DNA from: Bog-756 sp963699085
GTDB taxonomy: Bacteria > Actinomycetota > Acidimicrobiia > Acidimicrobiales > RAAP-2
Reading direction: 5' to 3'
Assembly (NCBI GenBank): GCA_963699085.1
Contig: CAVOTH010000003.1
Span: 248,001 to 312,000, forward strand
DNA length: 64,000 bases
Below are positions 45,249 through 54,100 of the stretch, piece after piece. The first letter of the stretch is position 1. Each line of letters begins with the position of its first letter. Under the pieces are notes generated by a model. The model was not told where the DNA came from. It did no database searches and was given only the letters and a program-made list of their open reading frames with translations. The position numbers were made by a program, and so were the translations under genes.

Positions 45249-46058
45249 ATGACCGAATCGCCGGAACAGTCCGCGTCTGCATCCACTGCCAACCCACTCG
45301 GATCACCCGGAACCGGCGTCCTCGTCACCGGGGGCGGGTCGGGCATCGGTCGGGCGACGGCGCTGTCCCTGGCCGAAGTGGGGCGGTCGGTGGCCGTGTG
45401 GGACATCGACGGTCCGGGGGCCGAGGAGACGGTCGCGGCATGTCGTGACCTGGGCGTGGTTGCCCACGCTGCCGTCGTGGATGTCGCCGACTCGGGGGGT
45501 ATCGCCGGTGCCGTGGAGGACGCCGCCGCGGTACTCGGGTCGCTGGGTGGGTTCGTCCATGCCGCCGGAGTCTCTGGAGCGGCGACGGTGGACGACATCG
45601 ACGATGCCGTCTGGGACGTCACACTGAACGTGAACCTGCGGTCTGCCGCCGTCATCTGCCGTCACCTGCTGGCCCCGTTCCGTGCGGCCGGTCCCGGTTC
45701 GTCAGCCGTGTTGATCTCCTCGATCGAAGGGCTGTTCGGGAGTTCGATGCTGACCGCCTATTGCGCGTCCAAGGCCGGGGTGCTGGGAGTGATGCGCTCA
45801 TTGGCCCACCGGTACGCCGTCGAGGGCTTCCGGGTGAACGCCGTCTGTCCCGGTGCGGTGGCGACCCCCATGCTCGAGCCTGCCTTTGCCATCCCCGGGT
45901 TCCGGGAGCAGATCGAGGAGCGCACGCCGCTCGGGCGAGTCGCCTCCCCGGACGAGATCGCCCGGCCCGTCCGCTTCCTCCTGTCGTCGGAGGCCTCGTT
46001 CGTCACCGGTGCCCACCTGACCATCGATGGAGGAATGACCGCGGTCACCGCGATCTGA
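45249..46058 (+). CDS. Short-chain dehydrogenase/reductase
   Basis: The 269-residue SDR has VLVTGGGSGIGRATALSL, HAAGVSGAATVDD, the catalytic LISSIEGLFGSS with AYCASKAGVLGVMRSLAHRYAVEG, and the FabG-like end RFLLSSEASFVTGAHLTIDGG. The N-terminal 20 residues (MTESPEQSASASTANPLGSP) are a flexible addition. Substrate unknown. It follows the epimerase gene by 72 bases and may be in the same transcript, but no pathway connection is clear. Confidence 0.87.
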   Translation: MTESPEQSASASTANPLGSPGTGVLVTGGGSGIGRATALSLAEVGRSVAVWDIDGPGAEETVAACRDLGVVAHAAVVDVADSGGIAGAVEDAAAVLGSLGGFVHAAGVSGAATVDDIDDAVWDVTLNVNLRSAAVICRHLLAPFRAAGPGSSAVLISSIEGLFGSSMLTAYCASKAGVLGVMRSLAHRYAVEGFRVNAVCPGAVATPMLEPAFAIPGFREQIEERTPLGRVASPDEIARPVRFLLSSEASFVTGAHLTIDGGMTAVTAI

Positions 46059-46160
46059 GGGTCGCGAACTGGCCCGACACACCGCGGCGGGTCCCGCCAT
46101 GACGTGCTCCGTACGGCCCCGCCCTGCGACCCCCTCCGGATTCAGGGTTGAATAGACCGG

Positions 46161-47138
46161 ATGTGGGCCGTGGCGTTCGTCCTGATAGTGGTGATTGTGG
46201 TGGCCGTCGGGGTCGCCCTCTTCCGGCGACCCCGGGGAAACGACGTCCACTCGGTCCGGAACTACAACCAGGCCCTGGGCACGCTCGAGCACCTGTCCGA
46301 GCGCATCGGACCTCCCACGGTGCGGCCGATCCCCGGCCAGTCGTCGCCCGGTGCACCGCCTGGACCGAGCGACCGGGTGGTACCTCCGGTGCCGGTACGG
46401 GGAACCGACGAGTTCCCCGATCCCGACGCCCCGATCGTCTTCGACGACGCCCGGCCGGCGAACCGCGCCCGGGCAGGCGGTGGCGGAGAGAGTGCGACGT
46501 CCCGGCGCAACGATCGTGCTCAGCGCATGGCACTCGACTCCATGAATCGTCGGAGGCGGGGCGGCACCGGGATCGTCATTGCCGTCGTCGTGGTGGGGCT
46601 CCTCGCCGGGCTGGCCTTCATCGGCAGGCACAAGCCGCATTCGGGACCCCACGCCACGGCGACGACCGTCGCCGGGAGGGCGGGCGGTGGGACCGGGCGG
46701 AGCACGACGACATCCCGTCCGAAGTCGACCACGACCACCCGTCCGACGCCCACGACGCTGCCCAAGCAGTACGTGGCTACTTCCACCTCCTCCGGGGGCG
46801 CCTCGGCCGCCTACAGCGTCCCATTCGTCTCTTTCCAGATCACTGCAACCGGCACCGGACCGTGCTGGGTGGAGGTCCGGTCGGCATCGACCGGCAAGAC
46901 CCTGTGGGAGGGGGTGCTGGCCGCCGGTACCGTCCAGAACATCCCGGCGACGGGCACCACGACCGTCGCGGCGGGTACGCCGACCGTGACGTTGGCTATC
47001 GACACCATCCCGGTGGTACTCCCGAGTCCGTTGCACACGCCGTTCACCGCCACGTTCACCCCGTCGGCGGCGGCGATCGCCTCGGCGGCCACCGGGGTGA
47101 ACGCATCGACCACGACAACCACGTCGACCCCCGGTTGA
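46161..47138 (+). CDS. Membrane protein with C-terminal DUF4115 (RodZ-like) domain
   Basis: The 325-residue protein has two hydrophobic helices, at residues 1-21 (MWAVAFVLIVVIVVAVGVALF) and about 133-153 (TGIVIAVVVVGLLAGLAFIG), a cytoplasmic Pro-rich and Arg-rich segment in between, a Thr/Ser-rich linker (TTTSRPKSTTTTRPTPTTLP) and an outer domain CWVEVRSASTGKTLWEGVLAAG...VTLAIDTIPV resembling the DUF4115 domain of RodZ. It may take part in cell-shape or division structures, but no HTH of RodZ is present. Function unproven. It converges with the oligopeptidase gene. Confidence 0.7.
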   Translation: MWAVAFVLIVVIVVAVGVALFRRPRGNDVHSVRNYNQALGTLEHLSERIGPPTVRPIPGQSSPGAPPGPSDRVVPPVPVRGTDEFPDPDAPIVFDDARPANRARAGGGGESATSRRNDRAQRMALDSMNRRRRGGTGIVIAVVVVGLLAGLAFIGRHKPHSGPHATATTVAGRAGGGTGRSTTTSRPKSTTTTRPTPTTLPKQYVATSTSSGGASAAYSVPFVSFQITATGTGPCWVEVRSASTGKTLWEGVLAAGTVQNIPATGTTTVAAGTPTVTLAIDTIPVVLPSPLHTPFTATFTPSAAAIASAATGVNASTTTTTSTPG

Positions 47139-47195
47139 CCGGCCATCCGACGGAAGAGCGCTCGCGCCGGTCGGGTACGCGCTCTACCGAGTGGC

Positions 47196-49397
47196 TCAGC
47201 CGGCGCCGCCGACCGGGTACGGCACCGGCTCCGTGAGCGACAGCCCGAGGGCGTCGAGCACGAAGGCGTAGACGAACGCCTCGTCCTTCCAGGCGTCGTA
47301 GCGGCCCGACGGTCCTCCGTGGCCGGCACCCATCTCCGTCTTCAGGAGTACCCGGTTGGCCGGGTTGGCGGCGCGGAGCTTGGCCACCCACTTGGCCGGC
47401 TCCCAGAACCCGACCCGGGGGTCGGAGAGGCCGGCGGTGGCCAGGATGTCCGGGTACCGCACCGGCTCACCCGAGGGCCCGTGAGCTGCCACGTTGTCGT
47501 AGGGCGAGTATGACTTCATGACCGCGTAGATCTCGGGGTCCTGGACGGGATTGCCCCACTCCTCCCACTCGGTCACGGTGAGGGGAAGGGTCTCGTCCAA
47601 GATGGTGGTGAGGCAGTCGACGAACGGAACCTCGGCGACGATGGCCCGGAACAACTCGGGAGCGAGATTCGCCACCGCGCCCATGAGGAGGCCGCCGGCA
47701 CTGCCGCCCCTCGCTGCCAACCGGTCCGGTGACGTCCACCCCGCGTCGACGAGGTGGTGGGCGCAGGCGACGAAGTCGGTGAACGTATGCGGCTTGGCCG
47801 CCAGCTTGCCGTCTTCGTACCAGTGGCGGCCGAGCTCGCCGCCACCACGGACGTGGGCGATGGCGAACACGAATCCGCGGTCCAAGAGGCTGAGCCGCAG
47901 GGTCGAGAAGGTCGGATCGATCGAGATCTCGTAGGACCCGTAGCCGTAGAGGAGACAGGGCGCGCCGCCGTCTGTCGGGGCGGTGCCGGGCTCCGCCACC
48001 AGATCTGGTCGGTACACGAGCGAGATCGGGACCCGGGTTCCATCGGATGCGTCGGCCCACCTCCGGGTCGTCCGATACCGGGCGGGGTCGAAGTCACCCA
48101 GCACCGGCTGGCGCTTCAGGAGCGAAAGTCCTCCATCGGTGAGGTCGAGGTCGTAGATCGACTTCGGGGTGGCGAGCGACGTGTAGCCGTACCGGAGAAC
48201 CGTCGAGTCGTACTCGGGATTCGCCTCACCCCACACGGTCGAGGGTGAGTCCGGCTGGTCAACGGGTGTGGACGTACCGGTGACATGGTCGATGACCCGG
48301 ATCCTCGTCTCTCCACCCTCCCGCTCGTAGACGGCGAGGTGGTCGGCGAACGGATCGATGCCGTCGAGGCGCACACCGGGACGGGCCCCGAAGACCTCAG
48401 TCCAGTTGTCCCGACCGTGAGCGGTCTCGGGTGCCTCCATGAGCCGGAAGTCCTCTGCGCCGTCGTTGGTGACGACGAGGAAGCGCGCCGGTCGCCCGAC
48501 GGCGGGATCGCCGAGGTCGTGGTCGACGGCGTACTCGATCCCCTGGCGCCTGGCCTCGAAGACCGTGAACTCGCCCGTCGGGTTGTCGGCGTCGAGCACA
48601 CGAACCTCCGAAGTGACCTTCGAGTCGAGACCGCACAGGAGGTACCGGTCGTCCTTGGTCCTTCCGACGCCGAGGTAGAAGTGGTCGTCGGGCTCTTCGA
48701 TGACCAGCACGTCCGACCCCGGGTCGGTGCCGACCAGGTGTCGCCACAACTGGAACGGGCGCATGGCGTCGTCCACGCGAACGTAGAAGACGGTCGCATT
48801 GTCGTTGGCCCACGCCGACCCGTACGAAGTGCCCTCGATCGACTCCCCGGACTCCTCCCCGGTGGTCAGGTCCCGGAATCGCATGGTGTACCGCTCGCCA
48901 CCGGTGGTGTCGGTGGAGTACACCAGCCACCGGTGGTCGGGGCTGATCGAGAAATTGCCCAGGGCGAAATAGTCGTGGCCGTCGGCCAGGAGGTTCTCGT
49001 CGAGGAGGACCTGCTCGGCATCGTCCGGGCCGTCGGCCGGCCGCCGGCAGTGGATGCCGTAGCTGCTTCCCTCGACGGATCGGCTGTAATACCTCCAGGG
49101 CCCCTTCCGCACCGGCACCGAAAGGTCTGTCTCCTGGATCCGCGCCACCATCTCGGCGTAGAGGGTCTCCTGGAGGCCGACGGTGCCCGCCATTGCCGTC
49201 GTCGTCCAGGCGTTCTCGGCCTCCAGATAGGCGATGACCTCAGGGTCGTCCTTGTCCCGCAGCCAGAACCAATCGTCGGTACGGACATCGCCGTGGGCCT
49301 CGAGGGCCACCGGACGGCGCTCGGCTACCGGTGGACCGAGGGTGTCGTCGGCGTCATGGGCGTGGTTCTGTGGGAGGTGGTTCTCGACCATCCGCAC
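47196..49397 (-). CDS. ptrB: Oligopeptidase B (prolyl oligopeptidase family S9)
   Basis: Oligopeptidase B cleaves short peptides after Arg or Lys. The 733-residue protein has the N-terminal segment DDWFWLRDKDDPEVIAYLEAENAWT, a beta-propeller (residues about 100-420) and the C-terminal hydrolase domain with YGSYEISIDPTFSTLRLSLLDRGFVFAIAHVRGGGELGRHWYEDGK, the catalytic Ser in ARGGSAGGLLMGA, Asp in the region SDPRVGFWEPAKW and His in MGAGHGGPSGRY. Cytoplasmic location is expected as there is no signal. GTG 49397 or ATG 49391 may be the start; neither has a strong ribosome site. Confidence 0.9.
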   Translation of the reverse strand: MRMVENHLPQNHAHDADDTLGPPVAERRPVALEAHGDVRTDDWFWLRDKDDPEVIAYLEAENAWTTTAMAGTVGLQETLYAEMVARIQETDLSVPVRKGPWRYYSRSVEGSSYGIHCRRPADGPDDAEQVLLDENLLADGHDYFALGNFSISPDHRWLVYSTDTTGGERYTMRFRDLTTGEESGESIEGTSYGSAWANDNATVFYVRVDDAMRPFQLWRHLVGTDPGSDVLVIEEPDDHFYLGVGRTKDDRYLLCGLDSKVTSEVRVLDADNPTGEFTVFEARRQGIEYAVDHDLGDPAVGRPARFLVVTNDGAEDFRLMEAPETAHGRDNWTEVFGARPGVRLDGIDPFADHLAVYEREGGETRIRVIDHVTGTSTPVDQPDSPSTVWGEANPEYDSTVLRYGYTSLATPKSIYDLDLTDGGLSLLKRQPVLGDFDPARYRTTRRWADASDGTRVPISLVYRPDLVAEPGTAPTDGGAPCLLYGYGSYEISIDPTFSTLRLSLLDRGFVFAIAHVRGGGELGRHWYEDGKLAAKPHTFTDFVACAHHLVDAGWTSPDRLAARGGSAGGLLMGAVANLAPELFRAIVAEVPFVDCLTTILDETLPLTVTEWEEWGNPVQDPEIYAVMKSYSPYDNVAAHGPSGEPVRYPDILATAGLSDPRVGFWEPAKWVAKLRAANPANRVLLKTEMGAGHGGPSGRYDAWKDEAFVYAFVLDALGLSLTEPVPYPVGGAG

Positions 49398-49514
49398 ACA
49401 ATGGCACGGGTGCCGGAGTCCCGGACCCGGTGCCCCCCATTGCCCTCGGCGGCGAGATCTCGGGGAAAAGCGGGACGTCAGGGGCCCTGTGCGGCCCGGG
49501 TCTCGGAGTTGTTA

Positions 49515-49526
49515 CTATCTGGATAG
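49515..49526. promoter_or_regulatory. Short palindrome upstream of sufB
   Basis: CTATC and GATAG around TG form a 12-bp palindrome 40 bases before the sufB start, within an AT-rich patch (49511-49540) that must contain the suf promoter. An iron-sulfur responsive repressor (SufR or Rrf2 type) could bind here; no such regulator gene is in the window and the site does not match a motif I can name with confidence. Confidence 0.35.
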
Positions 49527-49565
49527 GGGAAATAGCGAAACCCCGCCCGCCGACCAGGAGTGCCC

Positions 49566-50966
49566 ATGACGACCACCGACCTCGACCTCGGAAAGTACAA
49601 GCTCGGGTGGTCCGACGAAGAGGACTACGTCTTCAAGCCCAAGAAGGGCCTGAACGAGTCCATCGTCCGTGAGATGTCGGCCATGAAGAAGGAGCCGGAG
49701 TGGATGCGCGACTTCCGCCTCCGTGCCCTCCAGCGGTTCGAGAAGCGCCCGATGGCCGAGTGGTTCGCCGTGAACATGCCCGACCTCGATTTCGACGACA
49801 TCTACTACTACATCAAGCCGACGTCGGGTCAGGTGGAGGACTGGAACGACCTCCCCGACGCCATCAAGAACACCTACGAGAAGCTCGGAATCCCCGAGGC
49901 CGAACGCAAGTATCTGGCCGGGGTCACCGCCCAGTACGAGTCCGAGGTGGTGTTCCACCGCAACCGCGAGGACCTCGAGGCGCTCGGGATCATCTTCTGC
50001 GATATGGACACCGCCGTACGCGAGCACCCGGACCTGGTCCGTAAGTACTTCGGGACGATCATCCCGCCCAACGACAACAAGTTCGCCGCCCTCAACTCGG
50101 CCGTGTGGTCGGGTGGGTCGTTCATCTATGTGCCGCCGAACGTGGTGGTCGACCAGCCGCTGCAGGCCTACTTCCGGATCAACGCCGAGAACATGGGGCA
50201 GTTCGAGCGGACGCTCATCATCGCCGACGTGGGTGCGCAGGTGCACTACATCGAAGGGTGCTCGGCCCCGGTGTACACGACCGACTCCCTACACTCCGCC
50301 GTCGTCGAACTCGTCGCCCTCGAGGGTTCCCGGATCACGTACACGACCATCCAGAACTGGTCGAACAACGTCTACAACCTGGTCACCAAAAGGGCGCGGG
50401 CCGAAGCCGAGGCACACGTCGAGTGGATCGACGGGAACATCGGCTCCCGGCTCACGATGAAGTACCCGAGCGTCTACCTGATGGGACCCAAGGCGTCGGG
50501 TGAGGTCCTGTCGGTCGCCTACGCCGGGGCCGGTCAGCACCAGGACGCCGGGGCGAAGATGGTCCACGCCGCGCCCGAGACCACTTCTACGATCGTGTCG
50601 AAGTCGATCTCGAAGGACGCTGGCATCACCACCTACCGGGGCCTGGTCCACGTGGACGAAGGCGCCAAGCATGCCAAGAGCTTCGTCAGGTGCGACGCCC
50701 TCCTCCTCGACGACATCTCGGTCTCGGAGACCAAGCCGTATATGGAGGTCGGGGAGCGTGACGCCAGGATCGGCCACGAGGCCACCGTGTCGAAGGTAGG
50801 CGACGACCAGCTCTTCTACCTGATGAGCCGTGGACTGTCCGAGACCCAGGCCATGGGCATGATCGTCAACGGGTTCATCGAGCCGATCACCCGAACGCTC
50901 CCGATGGAGTACGCCGTCGAGTGGAGCCGGCTGATCGAGCTGCAGATGGAAGGCTCCATCGGCTGA
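49566..50966 (+). CDS. sufB: Fe-S cluster assembly scaffold protein SufB
   Basis: SufB is the scaffold subunit of the SufBCD complex on which Fe-S clusters are built. The 466-residue product has KYKLGWSDEEDYVFKPKKGLNESIVREMSAMKKEPEWM at the start and the beta-helix core with EGCSAPVYTTDSLHSAVVELVA, FVRCDALLLDDIS (the conserved Cys) and ARIGHEATVSKV. No intein is present, unlike in mycobacteria. AGGAG at 49556-49560, five bases before ATG 49566, fixes the start. It leads a plus-strand suf block: sufB, a Cys-rich small protein, (opposed echA), sufD, Rieske, sufC. Confidence 0.95.
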   Translation: MTTTDLDLGKYKLGWSDEEDYVFKPKKGLNESIVREMSAMKKEPEWMRDFRLRALQRFEKRPMAEWFAVNMPDLDFDDIYYYIKPTSGQVEDWNDLPDAIKNTYEKLGIPEAERKYLAGVTAQYESEVVFHRNREDLEALGIIFCDMDTAVREHPDLVRKYFGTIIPPNDNKFAALNSAVWSGGSFIYVPPNVVVDQPLQAYFRINAENMGQFERTLIIADVGAQVHYIEGCSAPVYTTDSLHSAVVELVALEGSRITYTTIQNWSNNVYNLVTKRARAEAEAHVEWIDGNIGSRLTMKYPSVYLMGPKASGEVLSVAYAGAGQHQDAGAKMVHAAPETTSTIVSKSISKDAGITTYRGLVHVDEGAKHAKSFVRCDALLLDDISVSETKPYMEVGERDARIGHEATVSKVGDDQLFYLMSRGLSETQAMGMIVNGFIEPITRTLPMEYAVEWSRLIELQMEGSIG

Positions 50967-50987
50967 GTCCTCGACCCGGTGCAGGCC

Positions 50988-51023
50988 GGCATGCTCCTCC
51001 GGGTAGGCATGCTCCTCCGGGTA
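50988..51023 (+). repeat. Exact tandem duplication of an 18-bp unit
   Basis: GGCATGCTCCTCCGGGTA occurs twice in direct succession, followed by GGACAG. It lies 22 bases after the sufB stop. The duplication does not form a hairpin. It resembles in size the 18-bp double at 40773, with an unrelated sequence. Confidence 0.85.
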
Positions 51024-51067
51024 GGACAGAATGGTCACGGAGCCGACAGAGGGGGTCCCCATTGCCG

Positions 51068-51397
51068 ATGCGTGAAGAGTGCAAGCACTTCCAGAGCCGG
51101 ACCTACGACTCCGGTGAGGTGGCCCGGTTCTGCGTACTCGATCTGGCCCCCGAGGCCCCGTGGAAGTGCCCTGACAACTGTCCTTCCTACGCCCCCCGTC
51201 TGGCCGATGTCGGCTGGTCCCACGGATCGCTCGTCGAGCCCGCCATCGAGTCGATGCCCGATGTTCCCGGTGACGAGGCGGCGTCGCTGCTGGGTCAGGC
51301 CGAGGAGATCATCAACGCGGTGGCGCCCGACGTCCTGGCCGAGGTGCGCAAGGAGGACGAGAAGGCCGGTCGCAAGTGGTGGCGCCGAAAGCGCTGA
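51068..51397 (+). CDS. Small Cys-containing protein in the suf cluster, 109 residues
   Basis: The protein begins MREECKHFQSRTYDSGEVARFCVLDLAPEAPWKCPDNCPSYAPRL, with four Cys (about 5, 22, 34 and 38) in a C-x16-C-x11-C-x3-C arrangement that could hold zinc or an Fe-S cluster. The second half is a charged helix ending KAGRKWWRRKR. I recognise no family, but its place right after sufB and before sufD suggests a link with Fe-S assembly. ATG 51068 is used; TTG 51062 is possible. No strong ribosome site is visible after the 18-bp tandem repeat. Confidence 0.65.
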   Translation: MREECKHFQSRTYDSGEVARFCVLDLAPEAPWKCPDNCPSYAPRLADVGWSHGSLVEPAIESMPDVPGDEAASLLGQAEEIINAVAPDVLAEVRKEDEKAGRKWWRRKR

Positions 51398-51431
51398 GCC
51401 ATCGTTCGGCCGTAGGCCGTGGGGCTCGTTT

Positions 51432-52286
51432 CTAGGAACCGGTGAAGTTGGGCGGCCGCTTCTCCACGAAGGCGGTCATCGCCTCGGCGAGGTCGTCCGA
51501 GGCCAGGAACGCCGCGTTCCAGGTCGCGACGTAGTCGAGTCCCTCCGACACCGATCGGTCCTCGCAGGCCGCCAGCACGGCCTTGGTCCCCTGGACGGCG
51601 AGCGGGGGGTTGGCGGCGATCTCCGCCCCCATGGCCTGGGCGTCGGTCACGACTGTCGCCGCGTCGGCGCTCACGTGGTTCACCAGGCCGATGGCCTCCG
51701 CCCGTGCCGCGGTGATGTCCTTGCCGGTGAAGGCGAGCTCGGCCACATGCCCCTGGCCGATGATCGCCGGAAGGCGCTGGAGGCTGCCGATGTCGGCCAC
51801 GATGGCGACCTTGGTCTCCCTGACCGAGAACAGGGCATCGGCGCTGGCCAGGCGGATGTCGCACGCGGCGGCGAGGTCGACGCCGCCGCCGATGCAGTAG
51901 CCCTGGACGGCGGCGATCACCGGCAGTGGGCAGTCGGCCACGGCGGTCACCGAGGCCTGGAGGCGGGTGATCTCCCGCCTCGACCGCCACGCTCGGGCGG
52001 CGCTGGAGGAGCGGCTGCCGCTTGGCGACTCCGGCGGGGCGGCGAGACCGGCCATGGCCACGAGGTCGAGGCCGACCGAGAAGTGGGGACCGCGGGCGGC
52101 GATGACGACGGCGCGCACCGACGGATCTCCTCCGAGTGCGGCCATGGCGACGGGGAGGTCGTCCCAGAACGCCGGACCCATGGCATTGCGCTTCTCGGGC
52201 CGGTCGAGCCACAGCGTGGCCACGTGCCCGTCGACGTCGACGGTGAACACCTCGGAGCTGAACGAGGCGATGGTGGGAGCGGTCAT
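51432..52286 (-). CDS. Enoyl-CoA hydratase/isomerase family protein
   Basis: The 284-residue crotonase-fold protein starts MTAPTIASFSSEVFTVDVDGHVATLWLDRPEKRNAMGPAFW. It has the oxyanion segments GPHFSVGLDLVAMAG and QGYCIGGGVDLAAACDIRLASADALFSVRETKVAIVADIG; the Asp in VADIG matches the active acid of dienoyl-CoA isomerases. An insertion rich in Ser/Arg (ESPSGSRSSSAARAWRSRR) follows the first oxyanion part, also seen in that subgroup. It is on the opposite strand and breaks up the suf operon. ATG 52286 start. Confidence 0.87.
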   Translation of the reverse strand: MTAPTIASFSSEVFTVDVDGHVATLWLDRPEKRNAMGPAFWDDLPVAMAALGGDPSVRAVVIAARGPHFSVGLDLVAMAGLAAPPESPSGSRSSSAARAWRSRREITRLQASVTAVADCPLPVIAAVQGYCIGGGVDLAAACDIRLASADALFSVRETKVAIVADIGSLQRLPAIIGQGHVAELAFTGKDITAARAEAIGLVNHVSADAATVVTDAQAMGAEIAANPPLAVQGTKAVLAACEDRSVSEGLDYVATWNAAFLASDDLAEAMTAFVEKRPPNFTGS

Positions 52287-52376
52287 GGTGGCCCAGCGTA
52301 GGGCGCCGAACCGGGGCCGGAGGAGCCGGCCCGGACCCGGCAGGACCGGGCGGGCGCCAGGTGGCGGACCGGTAGT

Positions 52377-53757
52377 ATGGAGCACGAGGCTCGTCGACCG
52401 GGCCTCGATCCGCGAGAGGTCCTCATTCTGCCCACCTTCACACCCGAGAACGCCGGCGCCCTGCCGGGCGACGCCTGGCTTGCCCGGCGTCGGATCGCGG
52501 CGGCTGAGGCCTTCGCCTCGTCACCGCTCCCCACCGAGAAGGACGAGGTCTGGCGCTACAGCCGGATCGACCAGCTCGACCTCGACCGGTTCCGTCCGGC
52601 CGGAACGGTCGCCGGCCCGCGACGCGACGGCACCCTCCGAGCGGATCCACGCTCTGGTCAGCAGCTTCGGACCACGGAGTGGCCTGGTGGTCACGATCGA
52701 CGGCGTCCTGGCCACGCTGGCTTCGACCGTCGGAGACGATCTGGTCTCGCTCGGACGGGTGACCGACCACGCCGAGGGCGAGTTGTTACTCGGAACGGTT
52801 CTCGGCGATCCCCACGACTACCCCCTCCTGAACGACGCCTTCGCCGTGGATCCCGTGGTGGTGGACGTGCGACCCGGCGCCACCGTGGCCGACCCGGTCG
52901 TGATCGTCCACGTGGTGTCCGGCGCAGGCGGCACCGCCGTCTTCCCCCGCACCGTGGTCCGGGCCGGCGAGGGCACCTCCGCCGGTGTCATCGAACTCGT
53001 CGTCGACGCCGATACCGGGCTCCTGGCCGATGGTCACACCGCATGGACGTCGGGCGACGACGTCCGCGCCGACCGGCTGGTGGTCCCGGTGACCGAGTTG
53101 CAGGTCCACGACGGGGCCTCACTCGCCTATGTGTCGATCCAATCACTCGGTCCCGCGACCTGGCAGATCGCCCACCAGGCGAGCACCATCGGCGCCCACG
53201 CCACCCTTTCGAGCTATGCCGTGGCCCTCGGTGGGGGCTACGCCCGGCTGCGCACCGACTCGGCGCTGACAGGCGAGTCCGGCGCCAGCCGGCTGCGGGC
53301 GGCATTCATCGGTCGCCACGAACAGATGCTCGACTTCCGGACCCTTCAGGACCACAGGGCACCGCGGACCACGAGCGACCTGCTGTTCATGGGGGCGGTC
53401 GCCGATACCTCCCACTCGGTGTACAGCGGCCTGATCCGGGTCCGCCGGGGTGCGGTCAAGACCGATGCCATGCAGACCAATCACAACCTGGTGCTCGACG
53501 AGGGGGCCCACGCGGATTCGGTGCCGAACCTCGACATCGAGGAGAACGACGTGAAGTGCAGCCATGGATCGACCGTCGGACCGGTCGACGAGGATCAGCG
53601 TTACTACCTGGAGTCCCGTGGCATCGAACCCGAGCGTGCCGAGCAGCTCATCGTGGCCGGCTTCTTCGACAGCATCGCCGACCAGGTTCCCCTGGCCGGG
53701 GCCCGGGATCTCATCGGTCGGTCGCTGGCCGAACGCTCGGGGGTGACCCGTGTCTGA
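52377..53757 (+). pseudogene. sufD: Fe-S cluster assembly protein SufD, one frameshift
   Basis: SufD forms the scaffold with SufB and SufC. The N-terminal part (FTPENAGALPGDAWLARRRIAAAEAFASSPLPTEKDEVWRYSRIDQLDLDRF) reads in one frame from ATG 52377 to about 52630; the rest (SERIHALVSSFGPRSGLVVTIDGVLA to RSLAERSGVTRV) reads in the next. The SufD core is complete, including HGSTVGPVDEDQRYYLESRGIEPERAEQLIVAGFF. As SufD is normally essential in organisms relying on SUF only, and the break is a single base, a sequencing error is the simplest reading. The stop overlaps the Rieske gene start by 8 bases. Confidence 0.87.
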
Positions 53758-54100
53758 GGCAACCGGTGCCGACGGCGCGGTCGGGGTGACGACGGCGCGA
53801 TTGTGCGCGGTGGGTGACCTGGCCCCGGGTGAGGCGCGTCGGTTCGACGTCGCCGGGCTTCGACTGGCGCTGGTCCGGATCGGCGATGAATTCCACGCCA
53901 TCGGCGATCGCTGCAGCCACGAGGATTTCTCCCTGGCGGACGGCGAGGTGTGGGCGGACGAGTGCGAGATCGAGTGTGCCAAGCACGGCTCGACGTTCGA
54001 CCTGCGGACCGGAGCCCCGTGCTCGTTGCCGGCCACCAAGCCCGTGCCCGTCTACGACGTGGTCGTTGATGGCGACGACGTCTCGGTGGTGGTGTCGTGA
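53750..54100 (+). CDS. Rieske [2Fe-2S] protein (non-heme, ferredoxin type) in the suf operon
   Basis: The 116-residue protein is a single Rieske domain: CSH in IGDRCSHEDFSLADGEVW and CAKH in EIECAKHGSTFDLRTGAPCSLPATKPVPVYDV give the C-x-H and C-x2-H ligands. It is soluble and probably carries electrons for cluster assembly or for a partner oxygenase. Such genes are regular members of actinobacterial suf operons between sufD and sufC. GTG 53750 overlaps the sufD end and the GTGA at its own end overlaps sufC, so all three are coupled. Confidence 0.92.
   Translation: MSEATGADGAVGVTTARLCAVGDLAPGEARRFDVAGLRLALVRIGDEFHAIGDRCSHEDFSLADGEVWADECEIECAKHGSTFDLRTGAPCSLPATKPVPVYDVVVDGDDVSVVVS

Noticed and set aside
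46148..47236. Alternative plus-strand frame overlapping the DUF4115-like gene
   Set aside because: Arg/Pro/Gly-rich composition without hydrophobic segments is typical of an out-of-frame shadow; the frame at 46161 has two clear membrane helices.
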